From contig CAZRML010000020.1 of assembly GCA_964601205.1 (NCBI GenBank), positions 1-64,000 on the forward strand: 64,000 nucleotides of DNA. The letters are read 5' to 3'. Every line of letters begins with the position of its first letter. The first letter of the stretch is position 1. Position numbers and translations under genes: made by a program. Source of the stretch: JAQVEM01 sp964601205 (GTDB lineage: Bacteria; Actinomycetota; Humimicrobiia; Humimicrobiales; Humimicrobiaceae). Positions 25,668 to 34,973 of this stretch are shown piece by piece. The notes below the pieces were generated by a model. It made no database searches, was not told the origin of the DNA, and saw only the letters and a list, made by a program, of their open reading frames with translations.

Positions 25668-26714
25668 ATGAATTATAAAAGCCTGATAATAATTGTTACT
25701 TATAACAGTGAAAATTTTATTGAAAAATGCCTTCATTCAATAATTGCCCAGGATTATACAGACTGGTTTCTGATTGTAGCCGACAATGCTTCTAAAGATG
25801 AAACAGTTACAAAAATAAGGGAATTCAGGAATACGTACCCCGGGTTAGATACCGGCAATTTCAAACTAATTGCACTCAGGAAAAATATGGGATTTGCAGG
25901 TGCGGTTAATCATGCGTTTTTTAATTTCATAAAAGCAAAAAGGGAAAATACAGGTAAACAACCAGAGTTTTTAATTTTATTAAATCCGGATATCTATATT
26001 GACAGGGGCTCTTTAAAAAAAATGGTTTCTTTTTATAAAACGGTAAATGAAAAAATAAACAGGGGACAATCCCGGGCAGGCAGGATAGGGGCCGCAGGAG
26101 GACTGATTCTTGATTATAACAGGGACACCATCCAGCATTATGGAGGAAAAATACGAGATAATTTTGTTACCTATCATATAAATTCCGGAAAAGATTATTC
26201 TGCTATTAAGAATGAAAAAGGAAAGACTGAAAATGGGAAAGGCAGTCTGTACCGTGAGGATAGAATAAAAGATGTAGATTATGTTACCGGAGCTTTTTTT
26301 GTTACGGATTTCGGGTTATTCAGTGGTCTGGGCGGGTTTGACGCCGGGTATCGCCCTGCTTATTTTGAGGAACTTGATTATTGCCTTAAACTTAAAAAAA
26401 TTAAAAGGAGAGTTGTAGTAAACCCCGATTCTGTTGCCAGGCATTTTGAAGGGGCTTCAGTAAAAAAATTCAGCAGAAATTTTTACCGGTTTTACCATAA
26501 AAATAGAATCAGATGCGCAATAATTAATATGGATTTTTTGACATTTTTAAAAGTGTTCTTAAGAGCTGAGCTGAGATGGTTAAAAAAAGAGCCAGCAGCT
26601 GACCAGTTTCTGCCTTTATTTTATGCTTATTTTATAAATTTTCTATTTCTACCCTGTAATTTGATAATTAAATTAAAAAATCATTTAATCTTAAATAAAT
26701 TAGAGTTAAAATGA
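25668..26714 (+). CDS. Family 2 glycosyltransferase (rhamnosyltransferase-like)
   Basis: The 348-residue protein has a GT-A fold beginning LIIIVTYNSENFIEKCL. VADNASKDET is the first Asp motif and LILLNPDIYI supplies the DXD-like site, here N-P-D, as is common in rhamnosyltransferase-like GT2 enzymes. TGAFFV and FDAGYRPAYFEELDYCLKLK mark the acceptor-side region with the conserved E-(E/D)-x-D. It probably adds a deoxysugar or hexose to a growing lipid-linked glycan at the inner face of the membrane. GDP-D-rhamnose or dTDP-L-rhamnose are plausible donors given the pathways in this window; that is inference. Confidence 0.82.
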   Translation: MNYKSLIIIVTYNSENFIEKCLHSIIAQDYTDWFLIVADNASKDETVTKIREFRNTYPGLDTGNFKLIALRKNMGFAGAVNHAFFNFIKAKRENTGKQPEFLILLNPDIYIDRGSLKKMVSFYKTVNEKINRGQSRAGRIGAAGGLILDYNRDTIQHYGGKIRDNFVTYHINSGKDYSAIKNEKGKTENGKGSLYREDRIKDVDYVTGAFFVTDFGLFSGLGGFDAGYRPAYFEELDYCLKLKKIKRRVVVNPDSVARHFEGASVKKFSRNFYRFYHKNRIRCAIINMDFLTFLKVFLRAELRWLKKEPAADQFLPLFYAYFINFLFLPCNLIIKLKNHLILNKLELK

Positions 26715-26799
26715 TTGCAATCTTGAAATAAAAAAATAACCTGGAGTTTTTAACGTAAAAAGGCTTTTAGATAATATCTAAAGCGGCAGAGGAGAAATA

Positions 26800-29121
26800 A
26801 TGGAGAAAGAAGTTGTTGAACCGGATAAGAAAAAACGGTCAAGAATATGTATAATAAGCTATGATGTAATTGGTAAAAAAATGGCCGGGCCCGGCATACG
26901 TTTCTATGAATTTGCAAAGATTCTATCAAATTATCTTGATGTTACTTTACTGGCTCCCAACAGAGTAGATATTGATATAGATGGATTTAAAACCAGGCAG
27001 TATAAATTAAATAGCTATAAGAGCCTGCAGAGAAGCGTTGAGAATTCTGAAATTATATTAATACAGGGACACATCCTTTATTATTTTCCTTTCCTGAAAA
27101 ACTTTAAGGGAAAGATTATTGTAGACCTTTATAATCCCTTCAATCTTGAGAGCCTGGAGATGTTCAGGGAAAGCGATATGGTAGAAAGGCTCAGGATTGA
27201 TAAGAATAATTTAAATATATTAAAGCTTCAGCTTACCATTGGAGATTTTTTTATCTGTGCGAGTGAAAAACAGAGGGACTACTGGGTAGGAATGTTGAAT
27301 GCTATGGGCAGGATCAATCCATATAATTATGACTCCGACAATACTTTGAGGAATTTGATAGATATAGTGCCTTCCGGCATACCTTCCCAACCACCCCGGC
27401 GCAATAATTTTTCCATAAGAGATATTGCGCCTGACGTTAGTGAAGAAGATAAGTTAGTTTTATGGGGAGGTGGAATATGGAACTGGCTTGACCCTATCAC
27501 AGCGATAAAAGCAATATGGGAAATTACAAGAAACAGGAAAGATATAAAGCTGGTGTTTATGGGGGTAAATCACCCTGACCCCAAGCTTCCCCGGATGAAA
27601 AAGTGTGTGGAAGCTATAAATCTGGCAAAAGAGCTGGATTTATATGATAAAAATATATTTTTTAATGAATGGACCCCGTATGACCTGAGGCAGGCTGTTC
27701 TGCTGGATTCGGATGCGGGATTATCCATTCATAGTGACAGGATTGAAACAGAATTTTCCTACAGGACCAGGGTCATTGATTACATATGGGCGAGACTTCC
27801 TGTAATAACCACCGAGGGTGATTCTATCGCACGAATTGTAAAGAGCGAGAATATTGGTGAGGTGGTAAGTTATGAGGATACGCACCAGCTTGCCAGAGTA
27901 ATAGAAAGTGTGGCTACCAATAAAAGCTTAAAAGAAATTTATAGTAAAAATTTAAATAGGATTGCTCCCCGGTTTTACTGGGAAAATGTAACCGAACCAC
28001 TGGTTAAATATTGTGTTAATTCTTATTATTCACTGGATAAGAAAACGATAGTTGAGATGATAGATTTACAGAATAGTAAGATTTCGAGGATTATAAAGAA
28101 GAATTTTGAGGGTTGCGCGAATGTTTTAAAAATAACTTCTAATAAATACAGGGACGAAGATATTATAAATAAAAAAGATGTGGGTAAAATTTTTAATCTG
28201 GAAGTGGACGGCGACCTTACTTTATTTGATGATGAAGATGAATATTCGGGCCTGGATAAAATAGGGATTTTAAAATCTAAAATAACCCAGAGAACAAAGT
28301 TTGATGGAATTATTGTAAATAATGCTTTTCTAAAAATTACTCCAAAATTTTTCTATGACCTGACAAATGTACTTGCTTCAAAATTAAAGAAAGAAGGCCT
28401 GTTATTTTTTTCCATACCAGAAAAGAGAGGACTTTATAAACTTCTGGGTGAGGGAATAAAAGAGGATAGAACAGGTACCAGAATTGATGATTTTACCATT
28501 GAATTTATATTTAAAAATGCAGGATTTGAAATCGTGGAAAAAGGAATATGGGATAAGTTTGAAAAGAATCCTGAGTCTGCTGGTGGTAATAATACGGGAG
28601 AGGTATATGGAGAAAATGAATTATTTGAACTTTTTGAAATACAATTAAATAGGGAAAACTTTTATAATTTGAAACTTTTGAGCCGGCTGGATATTCTGGG
28701 TTCAGAGGAGATTACGGAAGATAAAACCATAAAAGGAAAGTTAAGAAAATATATGCATTTTCTTACCAGTATGTATTTTGAGAATTTAAGAAAGAGCTAC
28801 AATGAATCAATTAAAGCCATTAATAATAATATCCAGCTGCAGATAAACAGGGAAATTAATGAACTAAATCGTAAAAACCGCGAGAGGCTTTTACTTATAT
28901 ACTTTAATATTTTCAGGACTCTTTATGAAGAAGTTAAGAATCTGGGTTATAATATCATCAGCCTGAGAGAAATTCTGGGGGGATTTAAACCCAGAAATAA
29001 ATCGGGAACGGTTATGGACATTGACCAGAAACTGGAAGTACTGTTGAGGGGTTTAGAGAATATTGATAGGATAATCGGGCTTTCAGTTTCCAATAGGTAT
29101 TATCTTGCAAAGAAAATATAA
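26800..29121 (+). CDS. Multidomain GT4-like glycosyltransferase with degenerate methyltransferase-like module and coiled coil
   Basis: This 773-residue protein has three parts. Residues about 15-410 form a GT-B domain: GKKMAGPGIRFYEFAKIL near the start, PSGIPSQPP and LWGGGIWNWLDP at the second half, and FSYRTRVIDYIWARLPVITTEG in the donor site. Residues about 430-600 look like the fold of a SAM-dependent methyltransferase (FDGIIVNN, then a LKKEGLLFFSIPEK strand-turn-strand), but the glycine-rich SAM loop is absent, so this module may be structural. Residues about 640-770 are charged and helical, likely a coiled coil. It shares its GT part with the gene at 24018. It may scaffold a glycosyltransferase complex. 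Confidence 0.65.
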   Translation: MEKEVVEPDKKKRSRICIISYDVIGKKMAGPGIRFYEFAKILSNYLDVTLLAPNRVDIDIDGFKTRQYKLNSYKSLQRSVENSEIILIQGHILYYFPFLKNFKGKIIVDLYNPFNLESLEMFRESDMVERLRIDKNNLNILKLQLTIGDFFICASEKQRDYWVGMLNAMGRINPYNYDSDNTLRNLIDIVPSGIPSQPPRRNNFSIRDIAPDVSEEDKLVLWGGGIWNWLDPITAIKAIWEITRNRKDIKLVFMGVNHPDPKLPRMKKCVEAINLAKELDLYDKNIFFNEWTPYDLRQAVLLDSDAGLSIHSDRIETEFSYRTRVIDYIWARLPVITTEGDSIARIVKSENIGEVVSYEDTHQLARVIESVATNKSLKEIYSKNLNRIAPRFYWENVTEPLVKYCVNSYYSLDKKTIVEMIDLQNSKISRIIKKNFEGCANVLKITSNKYRDEDIINKKDVGKIFNLEVDGDLTLFDDEDEYSGLDKIGILKSKITQRTKFDGIIVNNAFLKITPKFFYDLTNVLASKLKKEGLLFFSIPEKRGLYKLLGEGIKEDRTGTRIDDFTIEFIFKNAGFEIVEKGIWDKFEKNPESAGGNNTGEVYGENELFELFEIQLNRENFYNLKLLSRLDILGSEEITEDKTIKGKLRKYMHFLTSMYFENLRKSYNESIKAINNNIQLQINREINELNRKNRERLLLIYFNIFRTLYEEVKNLGYNIISLREILGGFKPRNKSGTVMDIDQKLEVLLRGLENIDRIIGLSVSNRYYLAKKI

Positions 29122-29197
29122 TTTTAACTGGTGATTTTTCTAAAAGCGGGTTTAATAAGAATAAATACTTAAAATTATGATTAAAAGGAGCGGGCAT

Positions 29198-29575
29198 TTG
29201 AGTTTAACAGGTTCTATACTTCTAATACTGCTGAGTATTTCCATAGCCGTCGGGGGACAATTACTATTAAAAATAGGGATAAATCGTATCGGAATAGTCA
29301 ATATTGAAGGGTTTGATTTTTTAAAGCAATTATTTCTGGGGGTGATAAAAAGCCCCCTGATTTTAACCGGCCTGTTTTTATATGTAATTTCTGCTGCTAT
29401 ATGGCTTATAGTAATATCTGTAGTGGATTTGAGCTTTGCTTATCCATTTATTGGTTTTACATATGTAATGGTGCTTGTTCTTTCAAAATTTATATTGAAA
29501 GAGGATGTTAATCCTGTGCGCTGGATAGGAGCAATTGTAATAACGATCGGGGTAATTGTAATTTCCAGAAGCTAG
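29198..29575 (+). CDS. SMR/EamA-like small membrane transporter
   Basis: A four-helix protein of 125 residues. GGQLLLKIGINR in helix 1 and GAIVITIGVIVIS in helix 4 are SMR/EamA marks. An upstream ATG at 29177 is in frame, but AAAAGGAG (29183-29190) sits 7 bases before TTG 29198, which gives the usual SMR N-terminus, so I place the start there. It stands alone among glycosyltransferases, unlike the pair at 12412-13128, and could homodimerise. Flipping of a lipid-linked sugar intermediate is inferred from context. Confidence 0.7.
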   Translation: MSLTGSILLILLSISIAVGGQLLLKIGINRIGIVNIEGFDFLKQLFLGVIKSPLILTGLFLYVISAAIWLIVISVVDLSFAYPFIGFTYVMVLVLSKFILKEDVNPVRWIGAIVITIGVIVISRS

Positions 29576-29606
29576 TATCCTGATTAAAGGTAAGGTGAGG
29601 TTTTAA

Positions 29607-31019
29607 TTGAGCGAGGATGATGACCCTTTAATATCAATCATAACAGTAAATTTTAATGGCAAATTATTTTTAAAAAATCTTTTTAATTCTATTATTAGTC
29701 TTAATTACCCTGCTGATAAAATTCAGATGATAATGGTTGATAACAGCTCTACCGATGGTTCAGTAGAATTTGTAAAAAAAGAATTTCCGTGGGTGGAAGT
29801 AATCGGACTAGGGGAGAACAGGGGGTATGCCGGCGGTAATAATGAAGGCTTCAGACATTCAAAGGGCAGATATATAGCTTTAATAAATAATGACTGTATT
29901 GTAGAAAAAGATTGGTTGTCTGAAATGCTGTCTATTTTCAGACAATCAACCGATGATTCCAAAATAGGGGCTGTGGGCTCCAAAGTGGTTTTTTATTATA
30001 GCTATCTTCCTTTTCAGCTTATTACCCACTGTACCGGCCAGAGTGAAAATAAAAACGGCAAAAGATCAAGAAGACTGGGGGTTAAAATATGTGATTTAAC
30101 CATAACAATTGATGGCAATGGTGCCGTAGATTATTATAACCCGTTAGAAAATAATATTAAGTACCTGGATGGGTTCTATCCCGCTGAGTCTGACAGTAAC
30201 GGGAGAAGCTATCACTGGACACAGGACAATGCAATACTTGCAATACCGGTGGCAAATACTGAAAGGGACATGGAGTTGCAGTTCAAAGCGGCAACTTATA
30301 TCTCACCGAATAACTTACAGGTAGTAGCGGGTGAAGAAATAGTAAAGGATGTAAGACTCTCAAAAAGATTAAAGGCAATAAAAATAAAAATCCCTAAAAA
30401 GTATTTTATTAACTCCAAGGACATAATCAACAGTTGTGGCGTTAAAATAAATAAATCATTTTACAGCAGAGACAGGGGCATGGAAAGTATTGATGAAGGC
30501 CAGTATAACCGTGTTGAGGAAGTTTTTGGCCTTTCCGGAAGCAGTGTTATACTTGACAGGAAAATGCTGGAGGAAACGGGTTATTTCGATGAAAGTTTTT
30601 TTACCTATTATGAGGATATTGATTTGTTCTGGAGGGCAAGACTGGCAGGCTGGAAGATTTTCTTTACTCCCGGTTCTGTTGCCAGGCATTTTCATTGTGG
30701 AACGGGCAGGGAATGGTCTTATGACTTTACCTATTATGTAATAAGAAACAGACTTCTAATGATTTTTAAGTGTGGCTGGCCGCTCCTGTTTCTCAGGTGC
30801 TATCTGGCGTTTGTGGTCTCGGGTTTGATTCATATTTTATATTATCTATCAGGTCTGTTAAAGGGTATGAGGCAAAAAAGAGTTGACATACCTGCAAGAA
30901 TTAGAGTATTTTTTGAGCTTTTCTATTTATTGCCCAAAAATTTGATAAGAAGGATTAGAATAAGAACTGACCGCAGGGTTAAGGATAAAATTATAAAAAG
31001 CTGGATTAGAAATTTTTAG
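29607..31019 (+). CDS. Family 2 glycosyltransferase with inserted beta-sandwich domain
   Basis: At 470 residues this is longer than a simple GT2 enzyme. The start (SIITVNFNGKLFLKNL, MVDNSSTDGS, LINNDC as metal site) and end (SGSSVILDRKML, YYEDIDLFWRARLAGW) are standard rhamnosyltransferase-like GT2. Between them, about residues 135-300, lies an extra beta-rich segment with FYPAESDSNGRSYHWTQDNA and later regular hydrophobic strands (LKAIKIKIPK). This looks like a carbohydrate-binding or structural beta sandwich inside the GT-A fold, near the acceptor site. The start at TTG 29607 is preceded by AAGGTGAGG. It is 31 bases after the SMR gene. Confidence 0.78.
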   Translation: MSEDDDPLISIITVNFNGKLFLKNLFNSIISLNYPADKIQMIMVDNSSTDGSVEFVKKEFPWVEVIGLGENRGYAGGNNEGFRHSKGRYIALINNDCIVEKDWLSEMLSIFRQSTDDSKIGAVGSKVVFYYSYLPFQLITHCTGQSENKNGKRSRRLGVKICDLTITIDGNGAVDYYNPLENNIKYLDGFYPAESDSNGRSYHWTQDNAILAIPVANTERDMELQFKAATYISPNNLQVVAGEEIVKDVRLSKRLKAIKIKIPKKYFINSKDIINSCGVKINKSFYSRDRGMESIDEGQYNRVEEVFGLSGSSVILDRKMLEETGYFDESFFTYYEDIDLFWRARLAGWKIFFTPGSVARHFHCGTGREWSYDFTYYVIRNRLLMIFKCGWPLLFLRCYLAFVVSGLIHILYYLSGLLKGMRQKRVDIPARIRVFFELFYLLPKNLIRRIRIRTDRRVKDKIIKSWIRNF

Positions 31020-31030
31020 CGGGTATTTTT

Positions 31031-32671
31031 ATGAAAAGTATTGCTATTTACGATAGGTACCTTTCAACAGCCGGAGGCGGGGAAAGATACAGCTGCAAAA
31101 TTGCGGAAGTTTTATCTAAAAATAAAGAATACAGAGTAGATCTAATAACCGATATATTTGCCGACCTTAAAGAAGTGTCACGCAGGCTGAACCTTGATTT
31201 AAATAAAGTTAATTTAAAAATATTTCCCTTTATATCGGAAGATTATGCTGTAAAAATAACTAAAAAATATAACCTCTTTATAAATGCCACTTATTTAAGT
31301 TCGCTTCCTGCGCATAGCTCCGGGAATTTATATTTGTGTTATTTTCCGACTCCTTTTGATGTAGATTTTAAATTTATTCACCGGTTTTTACTATTTTTTT
31401 TCAGAAAACCGGCAATATGGCTGTTTAAAGCTGCAGGCAGGCTGATAGGAGGTTTTGATAAGATAGAGGTGGAAGAGGGTATATATGAGCCCAAAAGATT
31501 TTTACTCAGGAGGGGCAGCTGGAGTAGCGGAAAGATTAAATTAAAGGTAATGAAATCCGAACGGTATATGGAGCTGGGTTTAAAGAATCCGGAAGCAAGC
31601 GCGCTGGACCTGATGAAAGTAAACATTAAGGTTCTTGAAGGGAAGGCAAGAGATGACAGGCCTATTTATGATAAGGATATCAGTTTAGTAAAGGGCGCAA
31701 GGGAAATTGTCAGGGTTCCACTGGATACCAGAAATGAATTTACAATTATAAAGGTTTTATCCAGTACTTTTAAACCCTCTGAAGAATACGGTGATTCAGA
31801 GGATTCCAGGAGTCTGGGAGTGGTTATGTATGATGAGAGGAAAATAAATCTTTTAAAAAAATTTATTTTAAAAGTTCTGGGATATATCCCTTTATTCCTG
31901 ATAACTTTTCCCGATAATTTAAGGTTTCTTGAAACTTACCATAAAATTATTACTATATCTGAATACTCAAAAAAATGGATAAAGAAATTATGGAAAAGGG
32001 ATAGCGTGATTCTTTATCCCCCTGTAGATACGGACAGTTTCAGGATAGAAAAGAAAGAAAAGATTATTTTAAGCGTCGGCAGGTTTTTCCCCGAACATCA
32101 TAATAAGAAGCAGCTGGAAATGGTAGAGATTTTTAAGCAGCTGCTGGAAAAATACCCCGGGCAAATGAAGGGGTATACCCTGTATCTGGCGGGGGGAGTG
32201 AGTAAAAGGCCGGACCACCTGAAGTATGTAGAAAAGGTAATTGCTGCAGCCGGAGGTTATCCCGTAAAAGTAATTACCAATATTGAATGGAAAGAACTGG
32301 TTAAAATTTTTGCCAGGTCATTTATATTCTGGCACGCTTCGGGAATGGGGGAGGACGAAGAAGCCCATCCCGAGAAATTTGAGCATTTTGGTATTACTAC
32401 CGTAGAAGCAATGGCCGCAGGCTGTATACCTGTGGTCATAAATAAAGGCGGGCAGAAAGAAATTATTGAACATGGGTATAATGGATTTTTATTCAGCAGC
32501 CGGCAGGAGCTTAAGGATATAACTCTGGATATAATAAAAGGGAAGGTAGAGGTAAAGAGAATAATAAATAATGCAATTTTAAGCTGCAGGAGGTTTTCAG
32601 ATATTAAATTTGAGGAGAATTTGATTTCAATAATCAATAAAATAATGGAAGAGCATCCGGCAGGAAATTAA
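31031..32671 (+). CDS. GT4 (Alg11-like) glycosyltransferase with inserted beta-sandwich domain
   Basis: The 546-residue protein is a GT-B enzyme. STAGGGERYS near the start is the N-terminal glycine loop, LYPPVDTD and LSVGRFFPEHHNKKQL open the C-terminal Rossmann half, and EKFEHFGITTVEAMAAG carries the E-x7-E-type donor-binding motif, as in ALG11 mannosyltransferases. Between the halves, about residues 143-275, sits an insert (EEGIYEPKR, then strands ending DSRSLGVVMY) resembling the beta-sandwich insert in the gene immediately upstream. Such inserts may bind the growing chain. It is 11 bases after the preceding gene. GDP-mannose is a plausible donor. Confidence 0.8.
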   Translation: MKSIAIYDRYLSTAGGGERYSCKIAEVLSKNKEYRVDLITDIFADLKEVSRRLNLDLNKVNLKIFPFISEDYAVKITKKYNLFINATYLSSLPAHSSGNLYLCYFPTPFDVDFKFIHRFLLFFFRKPAIWLFKAAGRLIGGFDKIEVEEGIYEPKRFLLRRGSWSSGKIKLKVMKSERYMELGLKNPEASALDLMKVNIKVLEGKARDDRPIYDKDISLVKGAREIVRVPLDTRNEFTIIKVLSSTFKPSEEYGDSEDSRSLGVVMYDERKINLLKKFILKVLGYIPLFLITFPDNLRFLETYHKIITISEYSKKWIKKLWKRDSVILYPPVDTDSFRIEKKEKIILSVGRFFPEHHNKKQLEMVEIFKQLLEKYPGQMKGYTLYLAGGVSKRPDHLKYVEKVIAAAGGYPVKVITNIEWKELVKIFARSFIFWHASGMGEDEEAHPEKFEHFGITTVEAMAAGCIPVVINKGGQKEIIEHGYNGFLFSSRQELKDITLDIIKGKVEVKRIINNAILSCRRFSDIKFEENLISIINKIMEEHPAGN

Positions 32672-32708
32672 TTTAAATAATAAAGATGAGTTAATACGGG
32701 GATAATAA

Positions 32709-33659
32709 TTGGATATCAGTATTATAATTGTAAATTATAACAGTCTTGATTTTATAAAGAGATGTCTTAAAAGTATTGATTGTGATGCAAAAGAAAAGGG
32801 ACCTGACTGTGAAATACTGGTTGTTGATAATGGCTCAGGTGATGGGAGTGTTGAATATCTAAAAAGACTGAGCAAAAAAAGGGACAGGCTACATCTAATA
32901 GAAAATAAAAGTAATCCCGGTTTTTCAAAAGCTTCAAACACAGGCGCATCTAAAGCGAAAGGGAAATACCTTTTATTCTTAAACCCGGATACGGAGATTA
33001 TAAATGGCAATCTTAATGATTTAATTAATTTTTATAATGAAAGGGGAAAAAATGAAAAGGTGGGTGTGGTTGGAGCAAAAACGTTAAACCCGGACGGAAC
33101 CCTTCAATATAGCCCGAGGTCTTTTCCTACGCTGGCCCGTCAGTTTTATGAAAGCTATTTCCTGTACAGGATATTTAAAAAAAGCCGCATTTTTGGTGCA
33201 TATTTTTTAAGCTGGTGGGACCATGACAGGGTAAGAGAAGTAGACTGGCTGGCAGGTTCGTTTATGTTTATAAGAAAAGATTATTTTTTTCAGGCAGGCG
33301 TGTTTGATGAAGATTATTTTATGTTTAGTGAGGATACCGACCTCTGCCTAAAATTACACCGGAAAAATTTTAAAAATTATTTTTTTCCCGGTGTGGTGAT
33401 AAAGCATTCCGACAGTGGTATTGCTTCCAGAAACCCGGCTGTAAGGGAAGCCGGAATATGGAAAAGCAGGAGGTTATATTTTAATAAGAATTACTTCTGG
33501 ACGCATGCAGTGTTGTTAAGCCTGATTTATCAGGCAGGGATTTTAAACCGGATACTGCTTTTTTCAATATTATCCGTATTCAGGCCGGGCTGGGAAAACA
33601 GGCTCAGGCTTTTTTCTTATTTTAAAGCGTTTAAATTATATTACAGAAAATTAATATGA
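32709..33659 (+). CDS. Family 2 glycosyltransferase (rhamnosyltransferase-like)
   Basis: A 316-residue GT2 enzyme: SIIIVNYNSLDFIKRCL at the start, VVDNGSGDGS, LFLNPDTEI as metal site, and WLAGSFMFIRKDYF with MFSEDTDLCLKLHRK on the acceptor side. The start is TTG 32709, with GGGGA 6 bases upstream. The last four bases overlap the next gene (ATGA), a sign of translational coupling. It closely resembles the enzymes at 25668 and 42396 in layout and probably extends the same surface glycan. Confidence 0.83.
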   Translation: MDISIIIVNYNSLDFIKRCLKSIDCDAKEKGPDCEILVVDNGSGDGSVEYLKRLSKKRDRLHLIENKSNPGFSKASNTGASKAKGKYLLFLNPDTEIINGNLNDLINFYNERGKNEKVGVVGAKTLNPDGTLQYSPRSFPTLARQFYESYFLYRIFKKSRIFGAYFLSWWDHDRVREVDWLAGSFMFIRKDYFFQAGVFDEDYFMFSEDTDLCLKLHRKNFKNYFFPGVVIKHSDSGIASRNPAVREAGIWKSRRLYFNKNYFWTHAVLLSLIYQAGILNRILLFSILSVFRPGWENRLRLFSYFKAFKLYYRKLI

Positions 33660-34753
33660 ACGGGAAAGAAAATAAAAGAGAAATTCTTGGCAATGTCAGC
33701 TTTGTAACTACAGTTTACAATGAAAAGGCAAGCATTGTTAAATTTATGGAAAGCCTGGTTGAACAGAGCCATATCCCGGGAGAAATAGTTATAGTTGACG
33801 GGGGTTCGGAAGATGGCACCCGTGAGAGGATATTAACCTTTTTTAAAGATAGGGCAGCCAGGGATAAAAATAAAGTATTTTCGGTAGCACTGCCGGACCG
33901 AAGAATGAAAGAAGAAAAGAAGAAAGAACTTAAAAACATTAAGGATGATTCCGGGCCGGTAAAGGTGAAGTTAATAAAGAAAGACGGGGCAAATATTTCC
34001 AGGGGAAGAAATGAAGCAATAAAAAATGCATCAGGTAAAATTATCTGTGTGAGCGATGCCGGATGTATCCTTGACAGGAACTGGCTAGTGGAAATTACGA
34101 AGTTTTATGACGACCCTTCATGCAATATAATAGGGGGATTGAGTATGCCATACTGCAGTAATTTTGTGCAGAAGTGCCTGGCTGCATGCATTATGCCTTT
34201 TAAAGAAGAAATAAGGAATGATAATTATATGCCTTCATCCAGAAATATAAGTTTTAAAAAGAAAGTATGGATTGATACAGGTGGTTACCCCGAGAATATG
34301 GATTATGGTGAAGATATGAAATTTAATTTTAAAATAAAAAAAGCAGGCTACCGGATAAGATTTAATCCTGATGCCGTAGTCTACTGGATGATGAGGAAGA
34401 ATCCCGTACAGATATTTAAACAGTTTTTCAGGTATGCAGGAGGAGATGCGGCGGGCAGGATGTATACATACCGGCACATTATAAGATTTGCTGCATTTCT
34501 GGTATTTGTGTTAATTATATTCATGGCGATTTATATAAGCAGCTGGATTCTGTTTGCATATGTTCCTCTTTTTGCACTTTATCTATATAAACCGTACCGG
34601 AGGCTCTTTAAATTATTTAAAAATAAAGATGAATGCGGTTTTAACCTGAAAGAAAAGTTGTTATCAATTCTTTTTGTTCCTCTTTTACTTTTTCATATTG
34701 ATATCTCAAAAATGTGGGGGTATATTTATGCTATTCTAAGGCGCCCTGTTTAA
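33656..34753 (+). CDS. Family 2 glycosyltransferase with C-terminal membrane segments
   Basis: This 365-residue protein starts a GT-A fold at FVTTVYNEKASIVKFM, with IVDGGSEDGT and VSDAGCILD as the two Asp motifs. A Lys/Arg-rich insert lies near residues 70-105. Acceptor-side residues appear in GGYPENMDYGEDMKFNFK. Two or three hydrophobic segments (about 278-310 and 330-350) make it membrane-attached, as in processive or polyprenol-linked GT2 enzymes. It ends the run of glycosyltransferases and is followed by an AT-rich gap. Confidence 0.8.
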   Translation: MNGKENKREILGNVSFVTTVYNEKASIVKFMESLVEQSHIPGEIVIVDGGSEDGTRERILTFFKDRAARDKNKVFSVALPDRRMKEEKKKELKNIKDDSGPVKVKLIKKDGANISRGRNEAIKNASGKIICVSDAGCILDRNWLVEITKFYDDPSCNIIGGLSMPYCSNFVQKCLAACIMPFKEEIRNDNYMPSSRNISFKKKVWIDTGGYPENMDYGEDMKFNFKIKKAGYRIRFNPDAVVYWMMRKNPVQIFKQFFRYAGGDAAGRMYTYRHIIRFAAFLVFVLIIFMAIYISSWILFAYVPLFALYLYKPYRRLFKLFKNKDECGFNLKEKLLSILFVPLLLFHIDISKMWGYIYAILRRPV

Positions 34754-34763
34754 TAGTATTTTA

Positions 34764-34784
34764 AATTTATAATTATTATAAATT
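34764..34784. repeat. AT-only inverted repeat after glycosyltransferase run
   Basis: AATTTATAA-TTA-TTATAAATT is a perfect 9-base inverted repeat 10 bases after the last glycosyltransferase stop. It could be a weak transcription stop or just AT-rich symmetry. The rest of the 220-base gap up to 34974 is extremely AT-rich with no ORF. Confidence 0.3.
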
Positions 34785-34973
34785 AAAAATATAATTTTCA
34801 AAAAAGTATTTAAATAATTTTGAATTTGTTTTATAATATAATCTAAAATATAAAATTTAATAAATTTATTATAGATTTTATTATTTAAATATGAGATAAT
34901 GATATAAATTTATATTTTTAAAATATTGTAAAGAGTAATTTCTGTATATGTTAAAGATTTTAAGGGGTGAAAA

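Noticed and set aside
34754..34973. AT-rich 220-base gap considered as a replication origin
   Set aside because: No DnaA-box-like repeats or dnaA/dnaN genes are present. It is more likely a promoter region.
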